DNA of 64,000 nt from positions 930,001 through 994,000 of the forward strand of contig NZ_PDJK01000001.1 of assembly GCF_002564045.1 (NCBI RefSeq), written 5' to 3'. This document shows, piece by piece, positions 6,990 to 19,381 of the stretch (the first letter of the stretch is position 1; each line of letters begins with the position of its first letter). The stretch is from Amycolatopsis sulphurea. Its GTDB lineage: Bacteria > Actinomycetota > Actinomycetes > Mycobacteriales > Pseudonocardiaceae. The translations under genes and the position numbers were made by a program. The notes beneath the pieces were generated by a model. That model saw only the letters and a program-made list of their open reading frames with translations, had not been told where the DNA came from and ran no database searches.

Positions 6990-9900
6990 GGTGTCTCCTC
7001 CGGACGGCCGGCGGCGCCGAGCTGACGCCGCAAGATGTCGCCCAGCCGGCTCAGGTTCCGCGGTTGCAGGAGCCGGTGATGGGCTGTGTCGATCTCGTGG
7101 GTGGTGAGGTCGCCGCCGACGTGCACTCCCCAGTCCACTGTGGAGTCCCCGGTGCCGGGCGTGGTGACGAGCGTGGCGTCGCCCGCGTAGTGGGCGGGCC
7201 GATGGCCACGCAGCAGTGCGGCGTTGTTGCGGGAGACCCGCACGATCCTGCGGATGTCGTCTTCGGTGTACCGGGCGAAGAAGCTGTTCTCCGCACGCAG
7301 GATCGTGAACAGCGCCTTCGCGGTGAGCTCGCCTGGGGCGAACACGCTGTCGTCGTGGCCGACGGCGGTGAGCAGAACGCGGTGGATCCGCTCGTCGTCG
7401 GGTTCTCCGAGCAGGTCTTGGGCCGGACCGGCCTGGGGATCGAGAAGCAGGAGCCCGACTTCACGGCCTCGTTCGCGCAGGAGCCGCGCCATCGCGTGGG
7501 CCACGACGCCGCCGAAGGACCAGCCGACGAGGTGCACGGGCCCGGTGGGATGAGCCGAGGACAGCAGGTCGGCGTACCGGTCCGCCATTTCGTCGACACT
7601 GCGGGGGAGACGCAGTTCTTCGCCGGGGACGTCGTCTTGGAAGCCGTAGAGCGGATGGGCGCGATCGAGGTGATGGAGCAGCCCGGCGTAGAGCCAGCTG
7701 ATCCCGCTCAGCGGCGGCACGCAGAACACCGGAGTCCCGTCGCCGCCCGCCCGGAAGGGCACGAGCTGCCCGGTCCGGCCGGTGCCGTCGAGCGCCGCGG
7801 CCAGTCTCGCGGGTGTGCCGGCCAGGAAGACGTCGCGGATCTGGGGATCCACCCCCAGTACGGCGCCGATCCGCGCGGCGAGCCGGATCGCCAGCACCGA
7901 ATGGCCGCCCAGCTCGAAGAAGTTGTCGGAGGCACCCACCCGGGGCAGGCCGAGCACCTCGGCGAACAGTGAACAAAGGACCTGCTCGCGAGGGTTCCGC
8001 GGCGGTTCTGGCTCGGCGGCGATGTCCCAGCGGGGTGCCGGGAGGTGATCAAGCTGGAGTTTCCCGTTGTGGCTCAACGGGAATTCGTCGACGGTCAGCA
8101 ATTTCGACGGCCTCATGTACGAGGGCAGCCTCCGGCGGACGTACTCGTGCACGGCGTCGATCTCGGCGTCGCCGATCAGGTAGCCCACCAGCCGATGGTC
8201 GCCGGGCCCGTGTTCGTGGACGGTCACCGCGGCCGCGGTGACCCCGGGGTGGCCCGTGAGCGCCGCCTCGATCTCGCCGGGCTCGATCCGGTGGCCGCGG
8301 AGTTTGAGCTGCCGGTCCGAGCGGCCGTGGAAGTGCAGGATCCCTTGTGAACTCCAGGAAGCCAGATCGCCGGTGTGGTACATCCGGGCGCCGGGCCCGC
8401 CGAACGGATCGGCGACGAATCGCTGCGCCGTCTGCGCGGACTGGTTCAGATAGCCCGTCGCGACGCCGTCTCCCGCGATGTACAGGTGCCCGAGCACGCC
8501 GGGCGGAACCGGGTGGAGATGGGCGTCGAGTACGACGCATCGCGTGTTGGCCAACGGCCTGCCCAGCGGCACGGTGGCTTCCGTCCGGTCACCGACCGGT
8601 AAAGTCGCCGACCACACGGTGGTCTCGGTCGGGCCGTAGCACGCGAGCAGGGAACAGCCGAGGCCGCGTACTGACTCGGCCAAGGAGTCCGGTACCGCCT
8701 CACCGCCGATCACCGCCCGGACACCCGGCAGCCGTGGTTGCAGGTCGGCGAGGGCCTGCCAAAGGGACGGCGTCGTCTGCAGGACGGTTACGCCGAGCCG
8801 CTGGACCGTTTCCAGTAGTAGTACGGGATCGCGGGAGACGTCCCGATCCACCAAGACCATCGCCGCGCCGGAGACCAGCGGTAGGAAGAACTCCGGTACG
8901 GACATGTCGAACCCGGTGGGGGAGCAGGCCAGCATACGGTCCGACGGGGTGACGGCGAGCTGCTCGCCCAGCGCGCCGAGCAGGTTGGCCAGCGCCGGAT
9001 GCCCGATCAGGACGCCCTTCGGCTTACCGGTGGAGCCGGAGGTGTAGATCGTGTACGCGCTGTCCGCCGGGAGGAGCGACGGACGGCCCCCGGGCCGGAC
9101 GAACTCGATCGTCCCTTCCTCGTCGCGCAGCAGCAGAGCGGGTCGCGAGTCGGTGAGGAGGGTGGCGAGCCGTTGTTCGGGAAGGTCCCGATCGCAGGGC
9201 AGATACGCCGCGCCCAGAGAGTGCACCGCGAGCATGGCGGCCGGCAGCGCCGGTCCCCGGGCCAGCTGCAGTGCGACGAGGTCGCCCGGCCCGATGCCCT
9301 GGGAAGCCAGGTCCGCGGCGATCCCGCGGACGAGGTCGTCCAGTTGCCGGTAGCTGGTCGTGCCGCCGCCGGAAAGGATCGCCGGCGCTTCCGGAGTGGC
9401 GGCTACGTGCGCGGCGAACTGCTCGGCGACGGTGGCCGAGGGTGGCGTGGCCGCCGTGTCGTTCCACGTTTCGAGCACGCGCCGGCGCTCGCCCGGGAGC
9501 AGGATGTCGAGGTCGGCGATCGCGGTGTCCGGTGCCCGGGTGATGGCTCGCAGCAGCTGCTCGAACCGCGTGGTCAGGGCCCGCGCCGTGGCGGGGCGGA
9601 ACAGTTCGGCGTCGTACTCCAGGACGCCGGTGATCCCGCCGCCGTCGCGTTGCCAGAGGCTCCACAGCAGGTCGAGACGAGAGCCTCCGCCGCGCACCGG
9701 GAGGTGTTCGGCGTCGATCCCGGGCAGGTCGAACCGGATGGCCGGGGTGTCCTGGAAGGCCAGCATGATCTGGAACAGCGGATGGCTTCCGGGCGTCCGG
9801 ACCGGGTTGAGCAGTTCGACCAGGCGGTCGAACTGCAGATCCTGATGGGCGAAGGCGGCGAGGTCGGTGTCGCGGACGGTACTCAGGAACTCGGTGAACG

Positions 9901-12900
9901 GCGTGGCCGGATCGATCGTGCTCCTGAGTACCACGGTGTTGACGAAGCAGCCGATCGCGCGGTCCAGCGCGTGGTCGTGGCGACCGGCGACGGGCGTCCC
10001 GATCGCGAGGTCGCCGCCCGCGCCGAGCCGGGAGGTCAGCGTGGCCAGCGCCGCGTGCAGCAGCATGAACAGGCTGACGCCGTGCGCCTTGGCCAGGCCG
10101 GTCAGCGCGGTGTGCAGGCCCGCGTCGAAGTCGACGCTGATCGTTTCGCCCCGGTGCGCCGAGACCGCCGGGCGCGGGTGGTCGGTGGGCAGCGAGGAGG
10201 GAGCCTGGGGAAGACCTCGCAGGGTCTCGCGCCAGAACTCCTCATCGGAGGCGAGGTCGAGTTCGTTCTGCCACAGGGTGAAATCCGCGTACTGGATCGG
10301 CTCGTCCGTCCATTGTGGAGCGCCTCCGGCGAGCCGGGCGCGATAGGCGGCCGACAGATCCGCTACGAGCGGGGCGAAGGACCAGCCGTCCGCGGCGATG
10401 TGATGGACCAGGAACAGCAGGACATGCTCGTCCGGGCCGAGGACGAACAGCCGCACGTGGACGGGTAGTTCCGCGCCGAGATCGAACCGGTGCGCCCCGG
10501 CCTCGGCGAGCCGGTCGGGCAGATCCGCCCTGGTCGTGGCGACGACGGCGAAGTCGGCCTCCGCGGCGGGACGCAGGTCCTGACACGGTTCGCCGTCGAC
10601 GTCGGCGACCCGGGTGCGCAGGCTCTCGTGCCTGGTCAGCAGGTCGGACACCGCTTCCCGGAGCGCCTTGACCGACAGTTCCCCGGTGAGCCGGGCGGAA
10701 AAGGGCATGTTGTAGACGGCGTTCGGCCCGGCGAACTCGGTGAAGAACCACAGCCGTCGCTGGGCCGCGGAAAGAGGTACCCGGTCCGGCCTCGCACCCG
10801 GGCGCAGAGCCGGACGTCTCCGGCTCCCGGGCCCGGAGAGCCGCGCGGCCAGGGCGGCCGGTGTCGGAGCGTCGAACAGCGCGCGGATGCCGAGTTCGAT
10901 CCCGGTCCGGGAGCGAATGAGGTTGATCAGCCGGGTGGCGAGCAGCGAATGCCCGCCGAGGTCGAAGAAACTGTCGTCGGCCCCGGCCTCGGCGACGCCC
11001 AGCGTTTCGGCGAACGCCGCACAGAGGATCCGTTCCTCCTCGGTGTCGGCGGGACGGCTCACCGAGGGCGCGGGCGCCGGATCCGGGAGCGCACGGCGAT
11101 CGAGCTTTCCGTTGGCGGTCAGGGGGATCTCCGGTACCGGCACGACGAAGGCGGGCACCATATGCGCCGGAAGCGCGGCCGCCGCGTGTGCGCGAAGCTC
11201 GCCGGAGCCGACCGGGCCGCGGAGGACGGCGTACGCGACGAGACGGTCTTGCTCGTGCGGCAGGACGACGGCGCGGTGGACGGCGGGATGCTTCTCCAGC
11301 CTTCGTTCGACCTCGCCCGGTTCGATCCGGAAGCCCCTCACCTTGACCTGGTGATCGGTGCGGCCGAGGTATTCGAGCGTGCCGTCCGGCAGCGTCCGGG
11401 CCAGATCCCCCGAGCGGTACATCCGGGCGCCGGGACCGCCGAAGAGGTCGGCCACGAAACGCTGAGCGGTCAGTCCCGGCCGCCCGAGATAGCCGCGGGT
11501 CACCCCGTGCCCGGCCACGTAAATCTCCCCGGGGCACCCGGGCGGGACCGGGCGAAGGGCGTGGTCGAGCAACCTGATCTGCTCACCGGGCAAGGCGGTG
11601 CCGACGACGGACCGGGTCGTGCCGGGATCCGAGATTTCCTGGAACGTGGAATGCACCGTGGTTTCGGTGATCCCGTACAGGTTCACCAGCCGGGGCCTGC
11701 CGGGTCCTTGCCACGACCGGATCCGGGTGGGGTCCAGCGCTTCCCCGGCGAAGATCACCATGCGCAAGGCCAATTCGGCCGGCCGCTCGGCCTCGGCGGC
11801 CATCAGCTGGTAGAAGGCGGACGGCGTCTGACTGAGGACGGTGACCCCTTCCGCCGCCAGCAGACCGAGCAGTTCGCGGGGTGACCGGGTCACCGTCGAG
11901 GGCACCACGACCAGCCGTCCTCCCCGGCCGAGCGCGGCCCACATCTCCCAGACCGAGACGTCGAAGGCGAGTGAGTGGAACAGGCTGTGCACGTCCTCCG
12001 GGCCGGCACCGATCAGCTCGTCGGTGGAGGACAACAGGTTCACCACCGTCCGGTGGGAGACCGTCACTCCCTTCGGCCGTCCGGTCGATCCCGAGGTGTG
12101 GATGACGTAAGCGGTGTTCGCGGCGGACACGGAGATCTCGGCCACGCCATCCTCGGGAACCGAGCCGGCGACGTCGTCCAGCAGCAGTTTCGGCCGGCCG
12201 CCGGGCACGGCCGCGTCCTCGGTGGTCACGACGAGCACGGGCCCGGTGTCTTCGAGGATCTCGTTCAGGCGCTGCGCCGGATGCTCGAGATCCAACGGGA
12301 CGTATCCCGCACCCGACTTCAGCACGGCCAGCACGCCGATGACCGCGTCGGCGGAACGGGGGAGGGCCAACGCGACCAGCCGCTCCGGCCCCGCGCCCCG
12401 GGCTCGCAACAGCGCCGCCAGCCGGGTGCTGTGTTCGTCCAGCTCCCGGTAGCTCAGCCGGCGTTCGCCGTCGACGACCGCTGTCGCCTCCGGTCGCCGG
12501 GCGACCTGTGCCGCGAACAGACCGGGCAGGGTCGTTTCGGTGACGGCGGGCTCCGCCGCGGTGCCCGGGCGCTCGTCGTGGAGCAGCAGGTCCAGTTCGG
12601 CGAGACGCGCTCGTGGTTCGGACGCGATGCGGTCGAGTATCGTCGCGAACCGGGCGAGCAGACGGTGGGCAGCGGCGTGATCGAACAGATCTTCGTCGTG
12701 GTCGAGCCGCAACCCGAACCGTTCACCGGGCAGGACGAGCAAGGCGAGCGGGTAGTGACTGCCGTCGAGACCGCGGAGGCCGGTGATCTCCAGGCCGGGA
12801 GCGGGACACCGCAGCGCGTCCGCGTCCAGAGGGTAGTTCTCGAACACGATCGCGGTGTCGAACAGTTCGCGGTGGCCGGCGAGTTCCTGCAATCCCGTCA

Positions 12901-15900
12901 GATCCGCGTGCTGGTGCTCCAGCGTCGTCAAGTGTTGTTCACGCAGCGCGTGCAGGGTTTCGGTGATCGTCCGCGCGGGATCGAGCCGGACCCGCACCGG
13001 CACCGTGTTGATCAGCAGCCCGACCATGTTCTCCGCACCCGCCAGTTCCGGCGGGCGTCCGGACACGGTGGCGCCGAAGAGCACGTCATCCCGTCCGGTG
13101 AGAGAACCGAGCACCGTCGCCCAAGCCAGCCGGACCAGGACACTGACCGTGAGGTCCCCTTCGGCGGCGGCGTCCCGGATCCGGGCGCTGGACTGCGCGC
13201 CGAGTTCGAAGAACGCGCGTCCGCGGACGGCGCCCGAACCGGGCCGGTCCCGGCCTGCCACCAGGGTCGGCCCGTCCACATCGGACAGAAGATCGCGCCA
13301 GGCCGCCTGGTCGGCTTCCGGATCCCGGGCTCCCAGCCACTTCAGGAAGTCGCGATAGGACGGTGCTTCCGGCAGGGCCGCACCCGCGTACAGCGCGAAC
13401 AGCTCGCGGATCAGGATGGGCATGGACCAGCCGTCGAGCAGGAGATGGTGAGTGGTGAGCACGAACACGTGCCGATCCGTGCCGCGGCGCAGTACCGCGG
13501 CACGGACCAGTGGTGGCTTCCCGAGTTCGAACCGTTCCCGGCGGTCGGTGTCGAGGAACCGGTCGACGTCGCGCTCGGATGACACCTCGTGTTCGGTCCA
13601 GGGCACGGTGAACTCCGGCGGTACCACCTGGACCGGCCGCCCCGAGGAACTGTGCTGGATACCCGCGGAGAGCTGAGGATGACGCCGCAGCAGGGCGTGC
13701 AGCGCGCCTCGCATCGCGGCGGTGTCGAGTTCGCCTCGCAGCGTGAAGACGAACTGGACCAGATAGGGGTCGGTGCCGTCGTGGTCGTAGAGCGAGTGGA
13801 AAAGCAGGCCTTGCGCCAAGGGAGGCAAGGGAAGGACCGACGCGGTGGCGAGGTCGGCCGCGCGTTCGGTGAGCGCGGTGAGCACCTCGAACCAGCGGTG
13901 GCCCAGACTCAGCACGTCTTCGGTGTCCAGGACTTCGCCCGCCCAGGACCAGTTGGCCTGCAGGAGCGGGCCCTCTGCCTGCTCGACGAGCAGGGTGTTG
14001 AGTTCGATGCAGTGGGCCATCGCCAGCTCTTCGGGCATCGACGAACCCAGTACGGTGTCGCCGGGCACAGCGGCCCAGTCGCGCTCTTCGGCGGTCTCGA
14101 AGCGGCCCAGGAAGTTGAACGCCAGCTGCGGGACCCGGCCGGTGGCGAGCGAGGGAGCCGTCTGGGGGTTGAGATGGCGCAGCAGCCCGTACCCGAGCCC
14201 GTTGTCCGGTATGGCGCCCATGGTCCCGCGCACCCGCTCGACGGCTTCGTCGAGGAGAGCGGGCTCGTCGCGGGCTTCCCGCCACCGGACCCCCGGGTCC
14301 AGCACGGTGGGGAAGAGGGTGGTGAACCAGCCGACCGTCCGGGTCAGATCCAGTCCCTCGGCGAACTCCTCCCGGCCGTGTCCTTCCAGATCGACCAGCA
14401 CCGCGGTGCCCGCCTCGGTCCGCCGATCCACGACGGCCAGGGCGAACGCGGTCAGCAGCAGATCGTTCAGCGAGCAGCCGAAGGCTTCGGCAGTGCGGCC
14501 TGCCAGTAACCCGCTGACCGCCGGCGGCAGGGTCAGCACCTGTACGCGGCGCGTCGCCTCCGTGTCGGTGCTCGGGTCCAGCGCCCGCTTCGACATCGCG
14601 ATGTCGTGGGTGGGTGCGGCCGTCTTCCACCTCCGGTAATGGCCGGTGACCGACGGGTGCTGAGCGCGTTCGGCGAGCAGCCGGGCCCAGTGCGCGAACG
14701 ACGTCCCGGCCGGCGCGGGCAGCGGTGGCCGTCCCTCCCGCGCCGCCGAGCCGATCTCCCGGAGGTCGTCGAGCAGGATCCGCCACGAAACACCGTCCAC
14801 CACGAGGTGATGCACTGCCAGCGTCAAAGCTCCGGGGCGGTCCGATCCCGCGTCGAACCACACCGCCTCCACCACCCGGCCGCGAGTGGGATCGAGGACC
14901 GCACGCGCCCGCTGTTCGTGGTCACCGGCGTCCGGGTCCCCGGCGTCGACACGGGTGAATCCGGCTTCGGTGTCCGGGCGGATCTCGGCGGACCAGATCC
15001 CGTCCACTATGGACACCGAGAGCCGGAGCATCGGATGCCTGTCGACCAGCGCCTGGACGATCGTGCGGAGCATCTCCTCGGTGACCCCGGCCGGCACGCG
15101 GACGCGCAGGGACTGGGAGAAACCGGCGAGCGCACCTCCCTGGCCCCGCAGCCAGTGCATGATCGGGGTGAGCGGGACGAGCGGATCTTCGGCGCGGGGG
15201 TCTTCGGGAGTGGGCCGCCGCGCGGGCTGGATCTGCAAGGTCCGGGCCAGTTCCGACACCGTGGGGGTGCGGAAGATCTCCGGAGTACTCAGGTCCAGCC
15301 CGGCCCGGCGGGCCCGGCCTGCCAGCTGAATGGCCTTGATGCTGTCGCCGCCCAGCCGGAAGAAACTCCGGTCGACCGGGACCTCGGCCAGGCCGAGGAC
15401 ATCGCGGAAGAGGGCCGCGACGGTCTCTTCGGCGGCGGTGGCCGGTTTCGGTCCGGGAGGGGGATCGGCGTGGCCGCCCGGCGCGGGCAGCGCGGCACGG
15501 TCCACCTTTCCGTTGCGGGTCAAGGGAAGTTCGTCCAGCGCGATGATCGCGGCGGGCACCATGAACGCCGGCAGCCGGTCGGCGAGACGAGCTGCCAAGC
15601 GGTCGGCGTCCTGGGCGGGCACCACGTAGGAGACGAGCCTGCGGTCACCCGGCCGGTCTTCGCGGAGCACGGTGAGGCTCTGCCGCACACCGGGTTCGGC
15701 GGTCAGGACCGCGTCGACCTCACTCGTTTCGATCCGGAACCCGCGGAGCTTGACCTGGGTGTCACTCCGGCCCGCGAAGTCGAGCGTGCCGTCGGTATTC
15801 CAGCGCGCCAGGTCACCGGTGCGGTACATGCGCGAGCCGGGTGGTCCGGACGGGTCGGCCACGAACCGCTCGGCGGTGAGCCCGGGGCGGCGCAGATAGC

Positions 15901-18327
15901 CCTGGCCGACACCGGCACCGGCCAGATAGATCTCCCCGGCTGTGCCCGGGGGCACCGGCCGCAGCGCGTCGTCCAGCAGCAGTATCCGCTTGCCGTCGAG
16001 CGGGCGGCCGATCGGCACGGAGCCGTGGCCGGGCCCGATCGCGGTCAAGGGCAGCCGGGTGGCGAAGACCGTGGTCTCCGTCGGGCCGTATCCGTTGACG
16101 ACCGTGGGCGCGTCCGGCCCGCTCAAGGCCGCCCGCACCGCCGACGGCGGCACCACGTCGCCGCCGGTCCACACCTGGCGCACCCCGGCCAGGCAGCGCG
16201 GGTTCTGTTCCGTGAGCGCGGCGAACAGGCCAGCGGTCAGCCACAGGCCGGTGATGCCGTGGTCGGCGATCGTCCGTTCGAGCAGGGCCGGGTCCGTCCG
16301 CCCCGGCGGAGCGAGGACGACTTCGCCCCCGGTGAGCAGCGGCACCCAGAGTTCGAGGTCAGGGCGTCGAAGGCGTGCGGGGAGTGCAGGAGGACCCGCG
16401 CGGTGGCTCCTTCGGTCCACCACCTGTCTTTCGCCAGACTGGCCAGGTTGCCGTGGGTGATCGCCGCGCCTTTGGGTTCACCGGTGGAACCCGAGGTGAA
16501 CATGACACAGGCGAGCTGATCCGGCCGGGCGGTCACCGCCGCCGGCGCAGCGGTCTCCTCGGGACGGCCGAGATCCACGGTCGTCCCGCCCCGGTCGCGG
16601 AACGTTGCGGCGAACGCGTCCGAGCCGGTGGCCGCGTCGGTGACCAGCAGGCCGAAATCCGCGTCTCGGGCGACCGCGGCCAACCGGTCCGGGCTGTCTT
16701 CGCGGTGCAGGGGGACGTAGGCTGCCCCCGTCTTCACCGTGGCCAGCACGGCCACCACCAGATCGACGGAGCGTTCGAGGAGCAGACCCACAGTGGTGCC
16801 CGTGACCGCACCGTGGGCACCGAGCCGGGCCGCCAGCCGGCCGGCCCGGGCGTCCAGTTCGCGGTAGGTCAGTCGCTCGCCGGTCTGCGCCGAGCTCACG
16901 GCGAACGTTTCCGGAGTCCGTCGCACGTGCTCGGAGAAGAGGCCGATCGCGGTGTCCGGCCCGTCCCGCGTCGGAGCGCCGGTGCCGAACGTGGCCACGG
17001 TTTCGCGCTGCCGTGGGGTGGCGACGGGCAGGCGGGCCACCAGCGCGTCCGGCGGGCTCTCGGTGAACTGACGCAGGACGTGCACGAACCGGTCGCGTAC
17101 CTGAGCCAGCAGGGCGGTGTCGTGGTTGGCCGGGTTCCCGTCGAAGTCGAGCCGGAGTCCGCCGTCCCCACGGTCGTAGGCGACGATCGAAAGATCTTCC
17201 GAGGGTGGCGCCGCCACGTTGTGCACGGTGGCCGTGCCCGGCCCGAACCGGAGTCCATAGGAGAACCGCTGAATGTTGAGCACCGGCCCGAAGAATTTCC
17301 GGCCGTCCTCGGGATAGCCGAGTTCGCGGCGCAGTCGTTCGCCGCGGTAGCGCTGATGCCGCTGGACTGCGGCGATCCGGTCGGCCACCGTGGAGGTCAG
17401 TCCGGCGATGGTCGCCGAACGGGGGATCTCGATCCGCAACGGCAGGACGTTCGCCGACATCGAGGGGACCGACCTGCTCAGTTCGGTGCACCGGGCCGTG
17501 ACGGGCAGGCTGAGCACGACATCGCGGGACCCGGTCAGGGTCTGCAGGCACACGGCGGTCGCGGCGGCGACCGTCCGGGACCACCGATGACCGGTTGCTT
17601 CCGCGGCCGCACGCAGTGCGGCGAACTCCTCGGCGGGCACCATGGTCGTCAACCGGGCCGAGTGGCCGGCCGCGGCGGCCGGAACGGGCGCCAGGCTGAG
17701 GAAGCCGGGACGGCCGTCCATCCGCGTCCGCCAGGCGGCCGCGTCCCGCTCGAAAGCGTCGGACCGCCGGTACTCGGCCTCTGCGTCGACGAGGTCCCGG
17801 AGGCCACCCCAGCCGTTCGCGGGGATCGGGGTGCTGGTCAGCAGGCAGTTGTAGACGTCGGCGATCCGCCGGGAGAGCAGCGTCATCCCGGCGCCGTCGA
17901 GGCTGATGTGGTGTGTCCAGAGAAAAAGCCAATGCCGTCGTGCCGCGAGGCGAAGGATTTCGCCGCCGAGCAGCCGATCCGAACCGAGATCCAGCGACCG
18001 GTCGAGCGCGGCGCGCATCCGGCTTTCCGCCGCGGCAGCCGGATCCGGCTCACCGGTCAGGTCCACCAAGGGAAAGACCCACTCCGCTCGCCGGAATCGT
18101 TGTCGCAGTTCGCCGGCCGGGGTGGAGAAGAACGACACATTGACGGCTTCCGTTTCCGCACAGGCCCGGCGAAGCGCCGCTTGCAGATGCGCCGTGTCGA
18201 GCTCTCCGTCGATGTCGGTGTATTCGCCCCACAGGTAGGCGGAACGGTCGTCGCGACGGACGCTCTCCGCCAGCCAAATACCTTTCTGGGCTTCGGTGGT
18301 AGGCACTACCTGCTGGTCGTCCGGCAT
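6986..18327 (-). CDS. trimodular NRPS, C-A-T-E-C-A-T-C-A-T-TE, interrupted by a frameshift
   Basis: Two overlapping frames join, after restoring one lost base near 16358, into one protein of about 3780 residues. Order by approximate residue: C1 1-440 with [10 protein letters not shown]1 about 480-960 with [13 protein letters not shown]1 with [10 protein letters not shown] near 990; an epimerase 1050-1490 with [17 protein letters not shown] and FNFLGRF; C2 1500-1920 with [10 protein letters not shown]2 1930-2400; T2 [11 protein letters not shown] near 2460; C3 with [10 protein letters not shown]3; T3 [11 protein letters not shown] near 3477; and a type I thioesterase with GWSFGG near 3604. The N-terminal C domain implies an acylated first residue, and the E domain makes that residue D. 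By-eye specificity residues are D-A-L-W-W-G-G-V-F (A1), D-V-W-S-I-A-L-V-H (A2) and D-M-P-Q-V-G-C-V-W (A3). A1 resembles the published dihydroxyphenylglycine code DALWLGGTFK, but no Dpg biosynthesis genes are in the window. Expected product: an acyl-D-Xaa tripeptide, linear or cyclised. Confidence 0.9.
16351..16365 (-). other. single-base deletion breaking the NRPS A1 domain
   Basis: On the minus strand the frame reads HAFDALT and then becomes nonsense. The +1 frame continues exactly with [12 protein letters not shown]. Adding one C (a G on the plus strand near 16357-16358) restores the A4-A5 region [15 protein letters not shown]. The break falls between A3 and A5 of the first adenylation domain, so a real mutation would inactivate the synthetase. 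A sequencing error is equally possible; the rest of the 11.3-kb gene is intact. Confidence 0.85.
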
Positions 18328-18410
18328 GAGCGAGGATCCCGTCGTAGGCGGCGAGTGTCTTCGTGGATGCGCGAGTCACCGGCTTCGGCGTGGGCGGGTG
18401 GCTCGCCGGC

Positions 18411-18449
18411 AATGTAACAAAATGTAACTAAAGGATAAGTAAAATCATA
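18411..18449 (-). promoter_or_regulatory. AT-rich upstream region of the NRPS operon with tandem AATGTAAC repeats
   Basis: In otherwise GC-rich DNA, about 84 bp upstream of the NRPS start, an AT-rich stretch contains two perfect AATGTAAC copies at 18411-18418 and 18421-18428. Their period is exactly 10 bp, so they face the same side of the helix. A TATGAT sequence on the minus strand (18444-18449) could be a -10 box, which would place the repeats just downstream of the transcription start. No matching -35 is clear. This looks like a binding site for a dimeric regulator that recognises direct repeats. Confidence 0.4.
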
Positions 18450-18696
18450 TTTAAGTATGAAGTTGATCTCTCTTGCTTGCTTGCGGCAGGAAATGCCAGG
18501 CGGTGATCATCGCTCGGTCAAGACGCTCGAACGGAGTAGCCTTGGGGGGCGGCCGGTGCCGGGATTTCCGGATTTCCTCACCTGCGTCGCGTGGTGCTTC
18601 GCCCGGACGGCGGAGCGGTCCGCGACCAGGCCACGACCTGATCCAGAGGCTAATCTGGCTCCGCGTAGTACTTCGCGGCCTCGAACGTGGGTCAGT

Positions 18697-18912
18697 CCGC
18701 TCGGAGGAAGCAGCTCTCGACAGTCCCTTCTGCCTGGACTCGTCTGCGAGTTCCCCCTCGACGTCGCGCCGGTCTTGCTCGGTGCGGGCATCTCGCTGTT
18801 CACCGGGCTGGGGCAACGCATCGAGCCGGAACACGTCGAGGCATCGGCCTTCGCGAGCGAGACCCACCTTCCTTACCGGGTCCTCCGCGAGCACGTATCC
18901 CTCACGTGTCTT
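18697..18912 (+). pseudogene. C-terminal remnant of a RibD/dihydrofolate-reductase-family protein
   Basis: The plus-strand frame contains SSSRQSLLPGLVCEF, then LDVAPVLLGAGISLF and ETHLPYRVLREHV. This matches the final third of RibD-C/DHFR-fold reductases (VPVLLGAGxxLF, then a THLRYRV-like strand). The residues upstream in the same open frame do not resemble the family and lack the N-terminal nucleotide-binding part, so this is a truncated remnant, not a gene. It lies between the NRPS promoter region and an IS5 remnant. Confidence 0.6.
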
Positions 18913-18938
18913 ACGTGGTGATCGACCACTGATGAGCG

Positions 18939-19050
18939 ATGATCTTGGCTGTGGTTGATCGGTTGTCGCTGCGGTTGGTGCCGGATGAGCTGTGGGCGCT
19001 GGCGGACCCGCTGATCCCGGCATTCGGGTCGCATCCGCTCGGTGGCCCGG
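18939..19050 (+). pseudogene. IS5-family transposase, N-terminal remnant
   Basis: ATG 18939 opens VDRLSLRLVPDELWALADPL, then IPAFGSHPLGGP. This is the conserved N-terminus of IS5-group (IS427-like) transposases (VPDELWELAEPLIPPFxxRPQGG). The similarity ends about 35 residues in, and no DDE motif follows; the next 330 bp (19051-19381) contain only degenerate frames. It is a relic of an insertion between the NRPS locus and the oxidase operon. Confidence 0.65.
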
Positions 19051-19381
19051 ACCTCGGACCGGATCCAAGCCGCGCTGATCTCCTGCGCATGAGTTCCCCG
19101 ACCGGCGGGCGCCCGTCCGGGTCTCGGATGCGTCGCCCGCCTCGGCCCACGGCCTGACCCGCGTTCTGCGGGAAGAGCGGGACGTTGACGAATGTGTGGT
19201 GTACCACGCCGTTTCACGGAGTCGGCGCAGTGTCGGGTCACGATGGCAGGCATCGGCGGCGGGCGTGCCGGGCAGGGGTGCCACGCCCGCGGCTCACGGA
19301 CGCCCGGATGCGGCAAGGCCGTCCATTCGGACGGCGGTTGACGCCGTCGGTTGATCACTGCCGGTTCGGGAGGCGGCCGGT

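Noticed and set aside
13086-14861. Long frames on both strands inside the NRPS
   Set aside because: They are alternative-frame shadows of well-defined E and C domains.
18451-19284. A 277-codon minus-strand open frame
   Set aside because: Arg/Ser/Pro-rich composition, no motif, and it runs antisense over RibD-like and IS5-like fragments; typical GC-rich shadow.
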